This document shows positions 42,157 to 54,404 of a stretch of DNA of 64,000 bases, piece after piece. Source of the stretch: Carex sylvatica (Eukaryota > Streptophyta > Magnoliopsida > Poales > Cyperaceae); contig CAXKVR010000194.1 of the NCBI GenBank assembly GCA_964058845.1, positions 1 to 64,000 on the forward strand, read 5' to 3'. The position numbers were made by a program, and so were the translations under genes. Numbering within the stretch: the stretch's first letter is position 1; the number at the start of each line of letters is the position of its first letter. The notes under the pieces were generated by a model that worked only from the letters and a program-made list of their open reading frames with translations, searched no databases and was not told the origin of the DNA.

Positions 42157-42564
42157 GGAATATGCTAGCATGTTATGCGCAGCATAGAGGGCATCCGTGC
42201 AACGACCCAATATTCAACTTTTCAAAATCCTAACGGTCGATTCGAATCGTTCATCTTGTTATACATATTAATATGTGTTTGGAGACCAAATTTTACATTT
42301 TTTTTGAATTTTTTTACTATTTTTTTAGATTTATTGAAAATCCCTGTTTTCAGCAAATCTGGACCATAAAAAAACAATAATTTTCAATAAATTTTAAAAA
42401 ATAGTAAAAAAATTCCAAAAAATGTAAAATTTGGTTTCCAAACACATATTAATATGGAGAACAAGATGAATAGTTCGGATTGACCGTTAGGATTTTTGAA
42501 AAGTTGAATATTGAGCCGTTGCACGGAGGCCCTCTATGCTACGCATAACATGCTAACATGTTCC
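42157..42564. mobile_element. Foldback MITE 2 (~408 bp), TA-flanked
   Basis: GGAATATGCTAGCATGTTATG at the left pairs with CATAACATGCTAACATGTTCC at the right; arms of ~190 bp. Flanked by TATATATA on both sides, which fits TA target preference. Its core (TTTGGAGACCAAATTTTACA...) is shared with MITE 1, so they belong to one family. Confidence 0.87.
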
Positions 42565-42574
42565 TATATATATA

Positions 42575-43690
42575 TTTAAGGTTGTCATCTCCATGACTTT
42601 ATTTTATAATCATCAAATGATACTAACATAAATTTATCCAATTAAATCCCTTTTGGTGCGACCCAGTAGGATCTATATCACGTTGGCAATAGAATTAAAA
42701 CTATTTAAATTCCATAAATCATAAGTGGTATCTAGAAATATAAATTATGATTACCTAAATGACACAGATGATATATCCATTACAGTACCATGATCCTCAA
42801 GCAATATTTGCTTGCCTATGTCAATTCACGTGTCACATGATATCATGAATAAATTCAAGGTAGGAGAGTGCCATCCTTGCTAGTTTATTCTTTTCTTGAT
42901 TCCAAGTAATCAGTAAATAATGATCAACTTCTTGTTCATAATTGCATGCATACTTTATTACTTCATCAAGGGGCCTACAGATACCATAACTCATATATAA
43001 AATATGAGGGACACTGGTATTTTTGATAAATATATTTTTCTTTGCACAAGAAATATATATTGAGATATTATATATATAGCTATTAGTTACGGTTAGCGTT
43101 AGATAACATCTACAAATACATGAATCTCGTGTAGGAAAAATAATCATCTCATACCAAAGAATTCAAGACACAAATGAAATATTAATGTCACTAATACAAT
43201 CCATATTATGTTTTATTTTCGAGTCATGTCCAATCCCCTGATCTCCATCAGGTATTTATGTGATTAAATTGATAACTCATTATCACATGATCCGCAAAAC
43301 ATGATCATCATTTAACCCACATACTAATCTTGTACTGGTAAATAATGTTCCTTTCTAATTACCAAGATTATGAACATTTAGAGTATTTGTTACTTATTAT
43401 TATAGAGTTCCACAGTTTAGGTCCTCAACTTGAACAATCTATAATGTAATAAACACTTAAGGAATAAATGATTCTTTAATTTCATGAACAAAACATATAA
43501 TACAACTATAAATAATTGTCTTTTAGATAATAACACTAACACTATGTACTTGTGCGATAATAAAAATAAAATTGAATTATTAATTAGATTTCTTACAAAT
43601 TGTAGGTAATCAGATTGATGATTCGTTTTCTTTTGTAGAATTGAAATTTATAAACAAGGACAATCTATCAACTTTTCTATATTATATAGG
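42575..43690. other. Spacer; no supported gene
   Basis: AT-rich; the longest frame (minus, 42,833-43,147) has no domain and low complexity. Confidence 0.4.
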
Positions 43691-43789
43691 GTAATTATAA
43701 TTTTCCCCACCTATCCATCCTCCTAATTAACTAACTTTCTATTTTAACTATAACTACTATTTCTAACAATATTTATTTCTTTTATCTTT

Positions 43790-44060
43790 CTTCATTTCTC
43801 TTCCACCTCCATTTTTCTCTTTCACCTCCATCTTCTTCTCCCACCTCTGTCTCTGCCTCCGCCTCTCTCTCCCACCTCCGTCTCTGCTTCCCATCTCCGT
43901 CTTCGCTTTTCTCCCCTACCTCCATCTCCCACCTCCCTCTCCCACCTCCGCCTCCTCCCATACCTCACCTCAACTTCGCCTCTACCTCCCCCTCCCACCT
44001 CTGCATCCCACCTCCACTTCCGCCTTCATTTTTCCATCGATAAGCCCCCTCCCTCTATCA
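43790..44060. repeat. Pyrimidine-rich CCACCTCC-type minisatellite
   Basis: Irregular copies of CTCCCACCTCCGTCTCTGCC-like units. Strand-asymmetric C/T composition over ~250 bp. Confidence 0.75.
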
Positions 44061-44459
44061 CCTCGAAATGGTAAATACAATAAGCTCTATCCCTCTTACA
44101 CTTCCGCCTCAATTTTTTTCGTCTATGCCTGCTGCTCCCGCTCCAGCGAATGTTTTGCCAGAAGTCACCCGTCACTCCATCCTAATCAAGCACGCCTCTG
44201 CCGGAAATGAATACTTCAATGTGTATGAATGAATACTAGAGCATGCCTCTACCGGGTCAGATCCATCACTGTCGACCGTATCAAAATAATTTTATATATG
44301 TGGATGCAATTAATCACTTTCATGTCTATGTTCTCCTTCCTTATGAAGTAGCGAGTTTTTCAAAGAACAAAACTTTATAAATGGTGAATTAGGCCACTGC
44401 GTACAAAGTAAATGATATAAAAATAAATTTTCAAAAAAAATAGAGGTATATGAATGAAT

Positions 44460-45430
44460 ACTTGATGTTTTAGATATGAATTTCAACGTGTATGAATGAA
44501 TACTTGATATCTTAGATATAAATATTTACGCGACAAGATATTAATACTTGTGCAACGGACAACTCGAAAGTATGTCATCATGAATCTTATGTGAAAGATA
44601 AAATTCTATAGAAAGCATTCGTGGTTTTATATTTGTAAAATTTCTCACAGATCGTCATAAATATTGGTTAGATTGAATGAAGAAAAAAATCCACCTCTAA
44701 AAACGTGTAAAAGATGGATGAGTGATGTGTACAGTTTTTATATTTGCACTTGTATGACGAGGATGAATACCTTATCAATAAGGAATGAATACTTATGCAA
44801 CGGACAACTCGAAAATATGTCATCATGGATCTCATTTGAAAGATAAAATTATGTAGAAAACGTTCGTGGTTTTAGATTTGCAAAATTCATCACAGATCGT
44901 CAGAAATATTGGTTAGATTTTACGGAGAAAAAAAAATTCACCTCTAAAAACGTGTAAAATATGGATGAGTGATGTGTCCAGTTTTTATATTTGCACTTGC
45001 ACGACGAGAATGAATACTTTCTCGATAAGGGATGAATACTTGTGCAACGAACAACTCGAAAGTATGTTATCATGGATCTCATTTGAAAAATAAAATTATG
45101 TATAAAACATTCGTGGTTTTAGATTTGTAAAATTTCTCACCGATCATTAGAAATATTGATTAGATTGAACGGAGAAAAAAAAATCACCTCTAAAAACGTG
45201 TCAATTTTTTTTTTAAAAAATACTTGATATATTAGGTATGAATACTTGATGTGTTATAGATAAATACTTTATGCATTATATATGAATATTTGCACGCGCT
45301 AGTTGTAAAAAAATTTAAATATTGGGTGATCCTCAAATAGTAAGTGGTCTCCTAGGTAGTTAGTAGTTATTGAAGTAGTTAATGAGTGGAGGATGAAATG
45401 GAAAATTGCTATAGGGAGATAGCTAGGTGC
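44460..45430. repeat. ~245 bp tandem repeat (three copies) in a dispersed element related to 18.2-18.8 kb
   Basis: GCAACGGACAACTCGAAA-type anchors lie near 44,551, 44,797 and 45,043, a period of 244-248 bp. Each unit includes GTCATCATGGATCTCAT, TTCGTGGTTTTAGATTTG and CACCTCTAAAAACGTGT. The right end (45,290-45,430) matches the inverted sequence at 18,175-18,330. Confidence 0.85.
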
Positions 45431-46500
45431 TATATATTTTTAATTAATTTTAAAAAAATTATCTCCAAACTCATTTTAGGTCTAAAAAAGTTAGTACATA
45501 AAGCGAACAGAGTCAAAAAAAATATATATATAAAAAAGCCCCTCTCGCTGAGCTCATCCCATCATATTGAGTATCAGATTGAAGTAACGAATTAGTTGCG
45601 GGTGCTTTCTCCTCTTCAGTGATGGAAGGGCGAATGGTCTCTCATATGTATAAAGTAGGTATATCTTCTGTTTTTAGTTAGATGTTTGTGTGTTGTTTTG
45701 TGCTACTTTATGTCTCTTCATTTGGCTTTCTTCTTCTCTTTCTATTTAGAGGTAATTGTCCGGACTGGTTGATTTAGTTTCTAGTTTGGTTTGATTCAGT
45801 GGCTTCTCGGCTAATGGATGACTCTCCTGATCTGATCAATTCAATTCCCAATCTGATTTGGATTCAGTGCCTTCTCGGTCCACATGATGCATATACCTCG
45901 TGCGTTTTTAGTTTTAATTAGCTGTATATTTTTACATATGCTCGTTATCTAATCTTATATAACAACTACTTTGTAACTCTTTTTATAAATACAATTGTCT
46001 ACGAATTATAAAAAAAAAAAAAAGAAGTTTGGTACATAATCAGTCACATGGAAATCTCGACAGAAAAATTTAGAAAAAAGAAAAAGAAAAATCGATCAGA
46101 TCGAAGTCATCGAACGGTTGACAGAACTTCCTGTACTCTCTGGTTAAATGTTCAGTTCTCCCGTGAAGTACAGTACATGCATCACGTATAGAGAAAAGTG
46201 GGTGGGCCCACCACTTGGGAAGAAAGTATTTTCTCCTATTTTTTCTGCGGCGACTGCTATTTCTTTACTCATGATCATATGATTCCATATCAAGTTATCA
46301 ACTTCTAAAGTGATCGCTACACACAAAAGTACATAGTCCGAAGTATAGAAAATTGTTCTATAAACCAAAGATTAATGCCGTTCGTTCGATCGAAATTTAG
46401 CAGAATTCAACGATCGAGAGACGACGCTGGTGCACGTGCCCCTCGCCTCTAATGTCCGTCAGATTTAAAATTTAAGAGGCCGGAAATAATTTAAAACCCT
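45431..46500. other. Spacer upstream of the receptor-like kinase; no gene
   Basis: No domain-bearing frame. An A15 run lies near 46,010. Confidence 0.4.
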
Positions 46501-47493
46501 TAAAAAAGTAATAAAATTGTTAACACATGGCAAAATCACAAATGCACAGATCTCATCTCGGTAAGGACCGTGAAAAGTCAACCCGAGGTCTACGGTCTAC
46601 CCCGTTCCACGCCACAAGTTTCAGTTCCATGCACCCATACCATAAGTCAGAAGCTAAACTTCCCACCACTTACCTCCCGACACTACGGTCCAAAACTCGT
46701 AACTACTCTGTGGGGAGAGAGACTTTTGGGTCAATGAGATCGACCCCATCTGTCAGGCAGACAAGTAGTCCACTACTTTCCAAGGTTGCCTGCCTTCAGA
46801 CGATTTATGAATACGGCCCCAATTTCCTTTTCCCACGTAACATTATCCAATTTTCTATTTTCTCTTTTGGCTGCCGTCTTTTTCAGAGAACTTGGCAAAG
46901 ACTTTCCTTCGCTCCGATCAAATAACTTTTTGTTCCTTTTTGAGCTTCCTTGTTTCTCGCTCAGTAATGATAGGATCTGTGCTTCTTCGCTTTTGGAGGC
47001 TGATTTGAAAGTTGAAGCTTCATTTCGGACCATTGATCACGTTTGCTTAGTGATTCGAAGTCTGCTTGGGCTTGAAGACGATTATTTAGAAGGTAATTTT
47101 TATAGTAAGTTCTAGTTTTACTATTAAGAGAAATTTCTTCGTTTGGTTGGATTCCCTCGGTGATTATTTTTTCAACGACCTCAATTGGTACTGCGCTTTT
47201 GTATGGAACAATAAGCGTCTATTCTTACTTTTACATTGTTCTACAATTTACAAGTTCGAATTGCAAGCTTGAATTACCCAAAGTAAAATTAAAAACATTC
47301 CTAGATATGTCTTATGTCCCTATTCACTTAGGATCTTATATTTTCCCCATTTTTGCCTCTAAGAGCACCGCTGAAATGGTCAAATTCGGTTTTCCTTTCC
47401 AGTTTTGCAGATCTCACAAGGCCATGGAGAAATATTTTTATTTTGCCTCTACCACCAGACTATCATGTTGAGTTGAATAAGCAACATTACGGA
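46501..47493 (+). promoter_or_regulatory. 5' region of the CRCK-like kinase gene
   Basis: Presumed promoter and 5' leader. Short frames here (46,527-46,925; 46,786-47,115; a 15-codon frame at 47,422) could be upstream ORFs or an unrecognised first coding exon with a signal peptide. TTTTGCAG at ~47,402-47,409 could be a leader acceptor. Confidence 0.35.
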
Positions 47494-50400
47494 ATGAAAG
47501 ACAAGGAAATCAATAATGTAGGTGCGGGGTCGGGTCATTTTTTAATGGGTGTTACAGATACGGTTGTTATGTTTTATGGTTACATTTTCCCTTGCTTGGA
47601 CTCCAGAAGTGGAAGCGAGGCTGGGGATTCTGTTCGGCGCGGAGAATCAAGTTCAGGTTTGCACACTCTTTCTCGTCCCAAATGTATGTCAGTAATCATA
47701 TTGCACTGAATCTGGCATCAACCTACTGGCTCTTTGATTAGATAGCTGGCAGATTCTTCTGATTTTATTTAGTACAGTTTGCTCAATTTAAGGTTACTCA
47801 GCCGAAATTGAGCCACTTCAAGATATATAATATATGGAGTTGTATAATTGTGGGATTTTAGGCTTAATTGTATCTGTATTTAAATAATGGAAACTGGTAT
47901 TCATGCACTCAGTTTCTTTTAGCTAGTCAATAATTCCAACACTTTTATGTTGTAGAGCATTGGCCTTCATCTCCTGGTAGATTTCACGACAGCCCACTAA
48001 GAGCACCGCCAAGCCCACTAAGAGCACCGCTGAGCCCATTTAGACTTAACTTATCCCCACAACATAGTAGGAGAGATCCTTTGAAACTCACTCTTTCTCA
48101 GATATACAAAATAACCCAGAACTTCTCCAAGGATCATATAATAGGTGTAGGTGGTTTTGGATCTGTCTACAAGGCTGAGTTGTCTAATGGTCGTGTTGTC
48201 GCTATAAAGAGAGGAAAAAAGGTACTTCACATTTCTATTTTGTTTTTTACATTTTCACATGCAATGATAAGTCCCATGGATTGTTTAAAAAAATGTGATA
48301 ATTTGTGCATATTGCATGGAGCTTAGAATATATACTAATGCCAGAATTAACACCTTTTTATTTCATTAATTTGGAAGGAAAATTTTGGGGCTCTACAAGC
48401 AGAGTTTCGCAATGAAGTTGCTTTGTTAACTCAAATTGAACACAAAAATCTCGTTCAGTTGCTGGGCTACATAGATGATGCAAACGAGCAGCTCATTATT
48501 TCTGAATATGTTCCCAATGGAACCCTAAGAGAGCATTTGGATGGTAATATACATACCTTGTCTTATTTTTTTTTTATCTTTACAAAGGTCAGTTTATAGA
48601 ACTGCTGAACTTATGAGCTAATTTGGCAGGAGAGCGAGGGGGCATTCTAAAATTCAGTCGGCGACTGGGAATAGCAATCGATATTGCCCATGGTTTAACA
48701 TATCTCCATAACTATGCAGGTTAGACTCATAGTAACAAGGTTCGCGAATTATTTGCGAATAATTCGGATTTGAGTACTCTGCGAATCAATTCGCGAATTA
48801 AACGAATTATTCGTGAATTATTCACGAATTTAACGAATTTTACGTTTTATTCGTGTTAAATTCGCAAAAATTCGTCTGCGCAAATCTGGAGAAATTTTGA
48901 ATTTCGTTGCTTTTCACGTTTTTCTAGGCGGACCACGTGAACGGGTACACGTATCCTCTGATATATCTCTAACTTTTACGTGACTTGATCTTCTGTGATC
49001 ATTTTTGTATATAAGAGTTTATATTCAAGTTGTTATTTAATGTCAAAATTAAAAAAATTCTCAGATTTAGAGTTTAGTTTCGTACCGAATCATTCCCGAA
49101 TTATACCCGAATTATATCCGAATCATGAATTTTTGACCTCGCTGAACCGAACCCGAATAATTCATTTGTCACTATGGTTAGGCTGATGATAATTGTAACT
49201 TGTTTAGTTTTACTAGTTCTTATTTTGAGAAGTTTGATGTACTAGTGCATGAAGGTGGCACTGCTTTCCCTTTCAAAAAATAGCAACACTGGATTTCTAT
49301 TCTTTGATGATCATACACCTAACTGGTATTAACAGGCTGAGCAAAATATATCGGTGCATCACCAGTCTGGTAAGACCAAGAAGTAATTTTTGGTTGAGGA
49401 CTAAAGTTAAGGAGGCCTAAGATGGTTATCATGATTTAGGCCTGCTTAAATTATTTCATGTTTGGTTAAGGACTTAAGGTCAAAAGAAGAGAGAGAGAGG
49501 AGTAAAATTTACAATAGTCACTGAAAGTGGGTCCAGGACGCAACACAAAATTAAGGCACCTAGAAAGGTGGTTTAGTTTAGGCCAGCCTATTAATGCTCG
49601 TTTGGTGGAATAACTAAGGCCTGAACCCCTTACCCCTTATTCCATGGTGTTAGACTTTAATCCTTGCTTTCAGTTTTGGCCAATCATCACGTTCTTTTTT
49701 CGGTTGTATATCCTCTCATAGCTATGCTTATTATTTTTTTTATTTTTTTTTTGTTTAATTAAGAAAATCCTATAATCCACCGGGATGTAAAGTCGTCAAA
49801 CATCATGTTGACCACTACACTCGGAGCCAAGGTGGCTGACTTTGGCTTTGCTAGGACAGGCTCCACCAAGGAAGGGCAGAGCCATGTCAGCACAAACATT
49901 AAGGGCACTGCTGGTTACGTAGACCCTGAGTATCTCAGGACGTTTCATCTCTCTACAAAAAGCGATGTTTTCTCCTTTGGGATTTTACTGCTGGAGATTT
50001 TATCTGGTCGCCGTCCCGTGGAAATAACTAGGAGGAAAGAAGAAAAAATAACTATTAGATGGGTAAGTGCAACCACATGCTTGACCTTAGTTAAATTATA
50101 TTTTTACCATATATTTGATTAGAAATAAAGGGATGAAATGAGAAATCTTGCATAGTCAGGATATCATACAAGAGAAAAATATCCTCTCTTTCCACTAGTA
50201 ACAAGAGAAGTCGCAACTTAATCCAGAAATTAAAGTTAAGCTGACACCTTTTGTTGCATTTAGAATATTCTTTTTAATTGACTTCATCCATGCTCTAAAT
50301 TAGAGGTGCTGACCAAAACAGCCTTCACAAAATACATTTAATTCCCATTATCTAGTTTCTTATTGTGTTGGTCAAGAAATGTGTAATAATTTTTAAGTAA

Positions 50401-50798
50401 ATATCATTTCCGTCATTTCGGTGGACTACATCTCAATATTTATCTGTTAAAATATTTGATTTACAGGACTATTTACTAATAACAACTTTGTTCTGCATTC
50501 TTGATTAAAGAGGGACTCTTAATTTTGAATTCTTAATTAAACATTCTGTGCAAATTCAGATTTCTCTTCAGCAGCTAATTGCGTGATTTTTCTATTAATG
50601 TAGGCCTTTTCTAAATTTGACCGGGGTAACTACAAGGAAATACTAGACCCCCTGATGCGGGAAGAAGTGCCTGATGAGGTGCTAAACAGGATCCTCAGCG
50701 TAGCTTTCCAATGTGCGGCTCCTTACCGGCGCGACAGACCCAACATGAGAGAAGTCTGTGAGCAGCTATGGAAGATAAGAAAAGACTACAATGCATAA
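47494..50798 (+). CDS. Calmodulin-binding receptor-like cytoplasmic kinase, CRCK3-like
   Basis: Six exons with consistent GT-AG phases: 47494-47656, 47956-48221, 48378-48543, 48630-48719, 49764-50062 and 50604-50798, giving 392 residues. Exon 2 begins with the Pro/Ser spacer typical of CRCKs (SPLRAPPSPLRAPLSPFR), then the kinase: glycine loop GVGGFGSV, ATP lysine in VAIKRGKK, alpha-C glutamate in FRNEVALL, YVPNGTLREHLDG, HRDVKSSN, DFGFAR, and GTAGYVDPEY. All catalytic residues are present, so it should be an active Ser/Thr kinase. CRCKs bind calmodulin and act in stress and immune signalling; CRCK3 is guarded by the SUMM2 immune receptor in Arabidopsis. The start is uncertain: CRCK3 relatives carry a signal peptide and membrane segment, here perhaps missed upstream or reduced to the hydrophobic FYGYIF stretch. 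A MITE lies at the exon 4 donor. Confidence 0.88.
48728..49176. mobile_element. hAT-like MITE at the exon 4 donor of the kinase gene
   Basis: Ends CATAGTAACAAGG and, inverted, CATAGTGACAA; both inner flanks share GAATTATTCG words. Flanked by GTTAGACT (48,720-48,727) and GTTAGGCT (49,177-49,184), an 8 bp duplication with one difference, as in hAT insertions. 449 bp, non-coding, rich in CGAATTA repeats. The left duplication starts exactly with the intron's GT donor. Confidence 0.75.
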
Positions 50799-51430
50799 TA
50801 CAGGGCATAATATGTAATCAAGGAATCTTCAGTAAAAGACCTTTCTTCCCCCCCCCCCCCAAAAAAAAAGTGCAAATGATATTTTTTTAATTTGTAATCC
50901 CCTTGAAGCAGGTGTATTGTTTTACTGTTTGTTTGGTAAAAATCATAGTTTCTAGTCCAAAACTTTTTTAGGCTGAACTATCCAAGGGTTGGTTCTTTTC
51001 TCATTAAATTTAGGCTGCACTGCCCAAGATTGGAACACTTGTATATATGAATTAAGGTTGATTAGAGTGTTTTTGGGGTTGCCTGTGTTGATGCTATTAT
51101 GTGTTTTGCCATGTAAAGCCTGTATGAAGCTAAATTAATTGGCTTAGGAAATCAGTTTCATAATTTTTTTTTGTTATGTAGTTGTTGATTTGTTCGGCAT
51201 AATTGAAACCAATCCCAACGAAAAGGCATAATAAATTGGAATGGTGAAATGGTACTGCCATGATAGTGATTGGGTTGAAATTTGGTTATGATGGATATTT
51301 AAGGGGGTTTGTTATGTAATTTGATGCAAAAATCAAAATGCAAGAGATGAAAATAATTTCCTGATTCATTTCAAACTTCATGTTTATTACAAAAATTGAC
51401 AGATAATCTCCATAATAAGCCCTTTACAAA
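50799..51430 (+). other. 3' flank of the kinase gene
   Basis: Likely 3' UTR; contains a C14 followed by an A9 run at 50,848-50,869. No gene. Confidence 0.4.
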
Positions 51431-51439
51431 TGCATAGAT

Positions 51440-52060
51440 TTATTTGTTCTAAATTAAGCATACATATTTAAGTATTGTACATAAAATCTTGCTAGAATGC
51501 ATATATATAGTTCGTTTTGTTGTGTTTGTTCATGTTTTTTAATCAATTTGGGTTACATTAATTAACATAAATCACCAAAAATAATAGATATCTTTATATT
51601 GGTCTTTTGAATGTGCCTAATTTTATTCGTGCAAAATCAAACGGGTAATTGAATGTTATACATATAAGTTCTATTAGAATGCATCTACAACACTACAATA
51701 CATCTGTATGTCTGTTCATATCTTTAATTAATTTGGTTGTATTGATAATCCTAACACCATCAAAATTGGCATATATTTTCTACCAAGTATCTTTGACATG
51801 TTCATGAGTTGATTTAACATTGAATCATAAATACATTAAATATTATGCATAAATGATGCTAGAAGGCATTTCCACTGGTTGTATATGTTTGTTCATATAT
51901 TTAATCAATTTAGACTACATTGTGGCTGTATCTGTTTGACAAAAACAATTTATATTCAGTGTCATTTATACATACATAAATTTATTTAGATAGATATATT
52001 ATGCATTAACTTTGGCTATAATGGATCACTTATGCTGATCTAAGCCATTTAAAATAAAAT
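51440..52060. repeat. Old ~180 bp tandem repeat, about three and a half copies
   Basis: Anchors TTGTACATAAAATCTTGCTAG (~51,475), TTATACATATAAGTTCTATTAG (~51,655), TTATGCATAAATGATGCTAG (~51,843) and TTATGCATTAACTTTGGCTA (~52,000), each followed in the first three copies by a T-rich GTTCAT...TTTAATCAATTT block. Strongly diverged. Confidence 0.65.
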
Positions 52061-53115
52061 AAAAAATCTTGTGCAAGCAAAATCAAGAAGATCTTTTACG
52101 GTCTTTAATCCGGCTTTCGTAAGAAGCTTGTATATATTTCATCCAAAAAAATTTGACACTTTTAACGTATCGAATTTAAAAATATTTGTCATTTTCTTTA
52201 AACGCGAGATCTTTTGAACGTGAATAATTTGAATGGAGTGTTCGACCGTAGATCTTTCTGCATAATCTACTTTGTTCATAGCATCTATCTTACTTAAAAG
52301 AGAAAGATGATTATATAGTTATGAACAACATGGAACGAACCAATATCTGTTCCAGAACCTGAACAAATTATATAAATTTTGATAATATATGAAGTCCTCA
52401 ACGGTTTTTATAGATTCTTTTTTCGGAATAGCCGATATACTCCGTGGAACAAGGGCTATTTATTATGTAACTATTTTTATGGATCCAACATTGAATCCCA
52501 TAAAATTTTATATAATATCCTATTGTTGAACTCCATTCTTAAATTTGTGGTTATCTTTATATAAAATATTCTGTTGAACACTTGAACCCATCAAACCATT
52601 CTTAAATTCATAGTTATATTTATATAACATATTCTGTTGAGCCCATCAATAAATTTGGCTCCGCTCATGAGTGCAACAATACCAATTAACCTCAACGTAG
52701 AAATTAAGCACTCAAAACTATAATCCGCCTGAAATGCTAAATGTAATTCATGTAACATGCAAGGGTGATACTATAATTTTACCAAACAAACAAATATTTA
52801 TCTATGTCTACTAGCCACATGAAAAAAACAGTCAATTCATCCGGAAACATGTGCAATTAATAAACCTCCATATCCAAGAGTTTAAAAGAGCCACAATTCT
52901 CTATTTATGTAACAAAAGATAACAACAATAAATGAGGTACTGATCACACCAAAAATAGTTTCATTTTGATAAATTTTCCCCTCTAATTAATCTTATTTCT
53001 CAAAATACAAAACTAATTTAATCTTTTTGACTAAATTAACTTCAACAAGTAATGATTGTGATAATTAATGATAGTGATACTTTAAATAATCCTCTTTTAA
53101 GACTTTTTATATTTG
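52061..53115. other. AT-rich spacer; no gene
   Basis: A 35 bp direct repeat (TTTATATAA.ATATTCTGTTGA) occurs at ~52,555 and ~52,617. No coding signal. Confidence 0.4.
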
Positions 53116-53120
53116 ACAAA

Positions 53121-53720
53121 TTTAAATACATCATATGTTGATTTTTCAAAGAATAATTTTGTTCATCTTAACAAATTTTATCTCCATTTAACTCCTTCCA
53201 AACATTTATTTTTTGAAAAATTTAAATACATCATATGTTGATTTTTCAAAGAATAATTTTGTTCATCTTAACAAATTTTATCTCCATTTAACTCCTTCCA
53301 AACATTTATTTTTTGAAAAATTTAAATACATCATATGTTGATTTTTCAAAGAATAATTTTGTTCATCTTAACAAATTTTATCTCCATTTAACTCCTTCCA
53401 AACATTTATTTTTTGACAAATTTAAATACATCATATGTTGATTTTTCAAAGAATAATTTTGTTCATCTTAACAAATTTTATCTCCATTTAACTCCTTCCA
53501 AACATTTATTTTTTGACAAATTTAAATACATCATATGTTGATTTTTCAAAGAATAATTTTGTTCATCTTAACAAATTTTATCTCCATTTAACTCCTTCCA
53601 AACATTTATTTTTTGACAAATTTAAATACATCATATGTTGATTTTTCAAAGAATAATTTTGTTCATCTTAACAAATTTTATCTCCATTTAACTCCTTCCA
53701 AACATTTATTTTTTGATAAA
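53121..53720. repeat. Minisatellite: six copies of an exactly 100 bp unit
   Basis: TTTAAATACATCATATGTTG recurs at 53121, 53221, 53321, 53421, 53521 and 53621. The copies are identical on reading except for a GAAAAA/GACAAA difference at the unit junction. Such uniformity implies very recent expansion or ongoing homogenisation. Confidence 0.97.
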
Positions 53721-54404
53721 TACAACCAAAATAAGACGATCATCAATAAAATACGGACTTGATCTTATATTTTTAGTCAAAAAACAACAGATGTGTGCAA
53801 GTTTCAAAGGAATGAAGATGAGAACATTTTTTTTCTTAATTATATTTATCCAGTGCTAGTTAAATTCCGATATCCCGATTTAGAATGGAAATGGGGATTC
53901 CTTTTTGTCTATTTAAGCTCTCTCTGACTCTGAGGCGGCCCATGCGGCCATATGCCACTTAAAAGGCAACTACTATTCTCGCCTCGCGCCAAAGTTATAT
54001 ACTAAAATTCCATCACCTATTCTCTGAGGTAACAGAATATTTATGTTTAGATCCAGACATGCACGGGATACTTTAATATTGGTGTCGATCCTGATCGGAC
54101 GGTCAGTATCTTAACAAAAGTATATTCTATTACCTTAGGTGTGTGAATTCCTGGTGTCCCTTCCAGTTCCGACTTCCGACGACTATTAGTTAAGAACCAA
54201 AAATTTCTTATATGTGAATTGTGATTCATAAAAAAAAGCATAAAACCCAGACGGAACCAAATTCAGCAAAAACAAGAAACCAAACCAGACAAAAAGTACA
54301 CACCCTCACACAAGCTCACACACACACACAGAATAGGAAGGAATTATAGGAAAGAATTATAGGTGCTCTGATAAAACCTCCTCCTTTCTCTCTCTCCTCG
54401 GTCC
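53721..54404 (+). promoter_or_regulatory. Upstream region of the ARM-repeat gene
   Basis: The last ~100 bp before the ATG is CA- then CT-rich (CACACACACA, CTCTCTCTCC), typical of a plant 5' leader. A small inverted pattern is not evident. No other gene. Confidence 0.4.

Noticed and set aside
41041..43690. Solo LTR split by the two MITEs
   Set aside because: Flanks at 41.1-41.4 kb and 42.6-43.5 kb look retrotransposon-like, but I could find neither TG...CA borders nor a target duplication.
53121..53720. CRISPR-like regular repeats
   Set aside because: The whole 100 bp unit repeats without unique spacers; the genome is a plant nucleus. It is a minisatellite.
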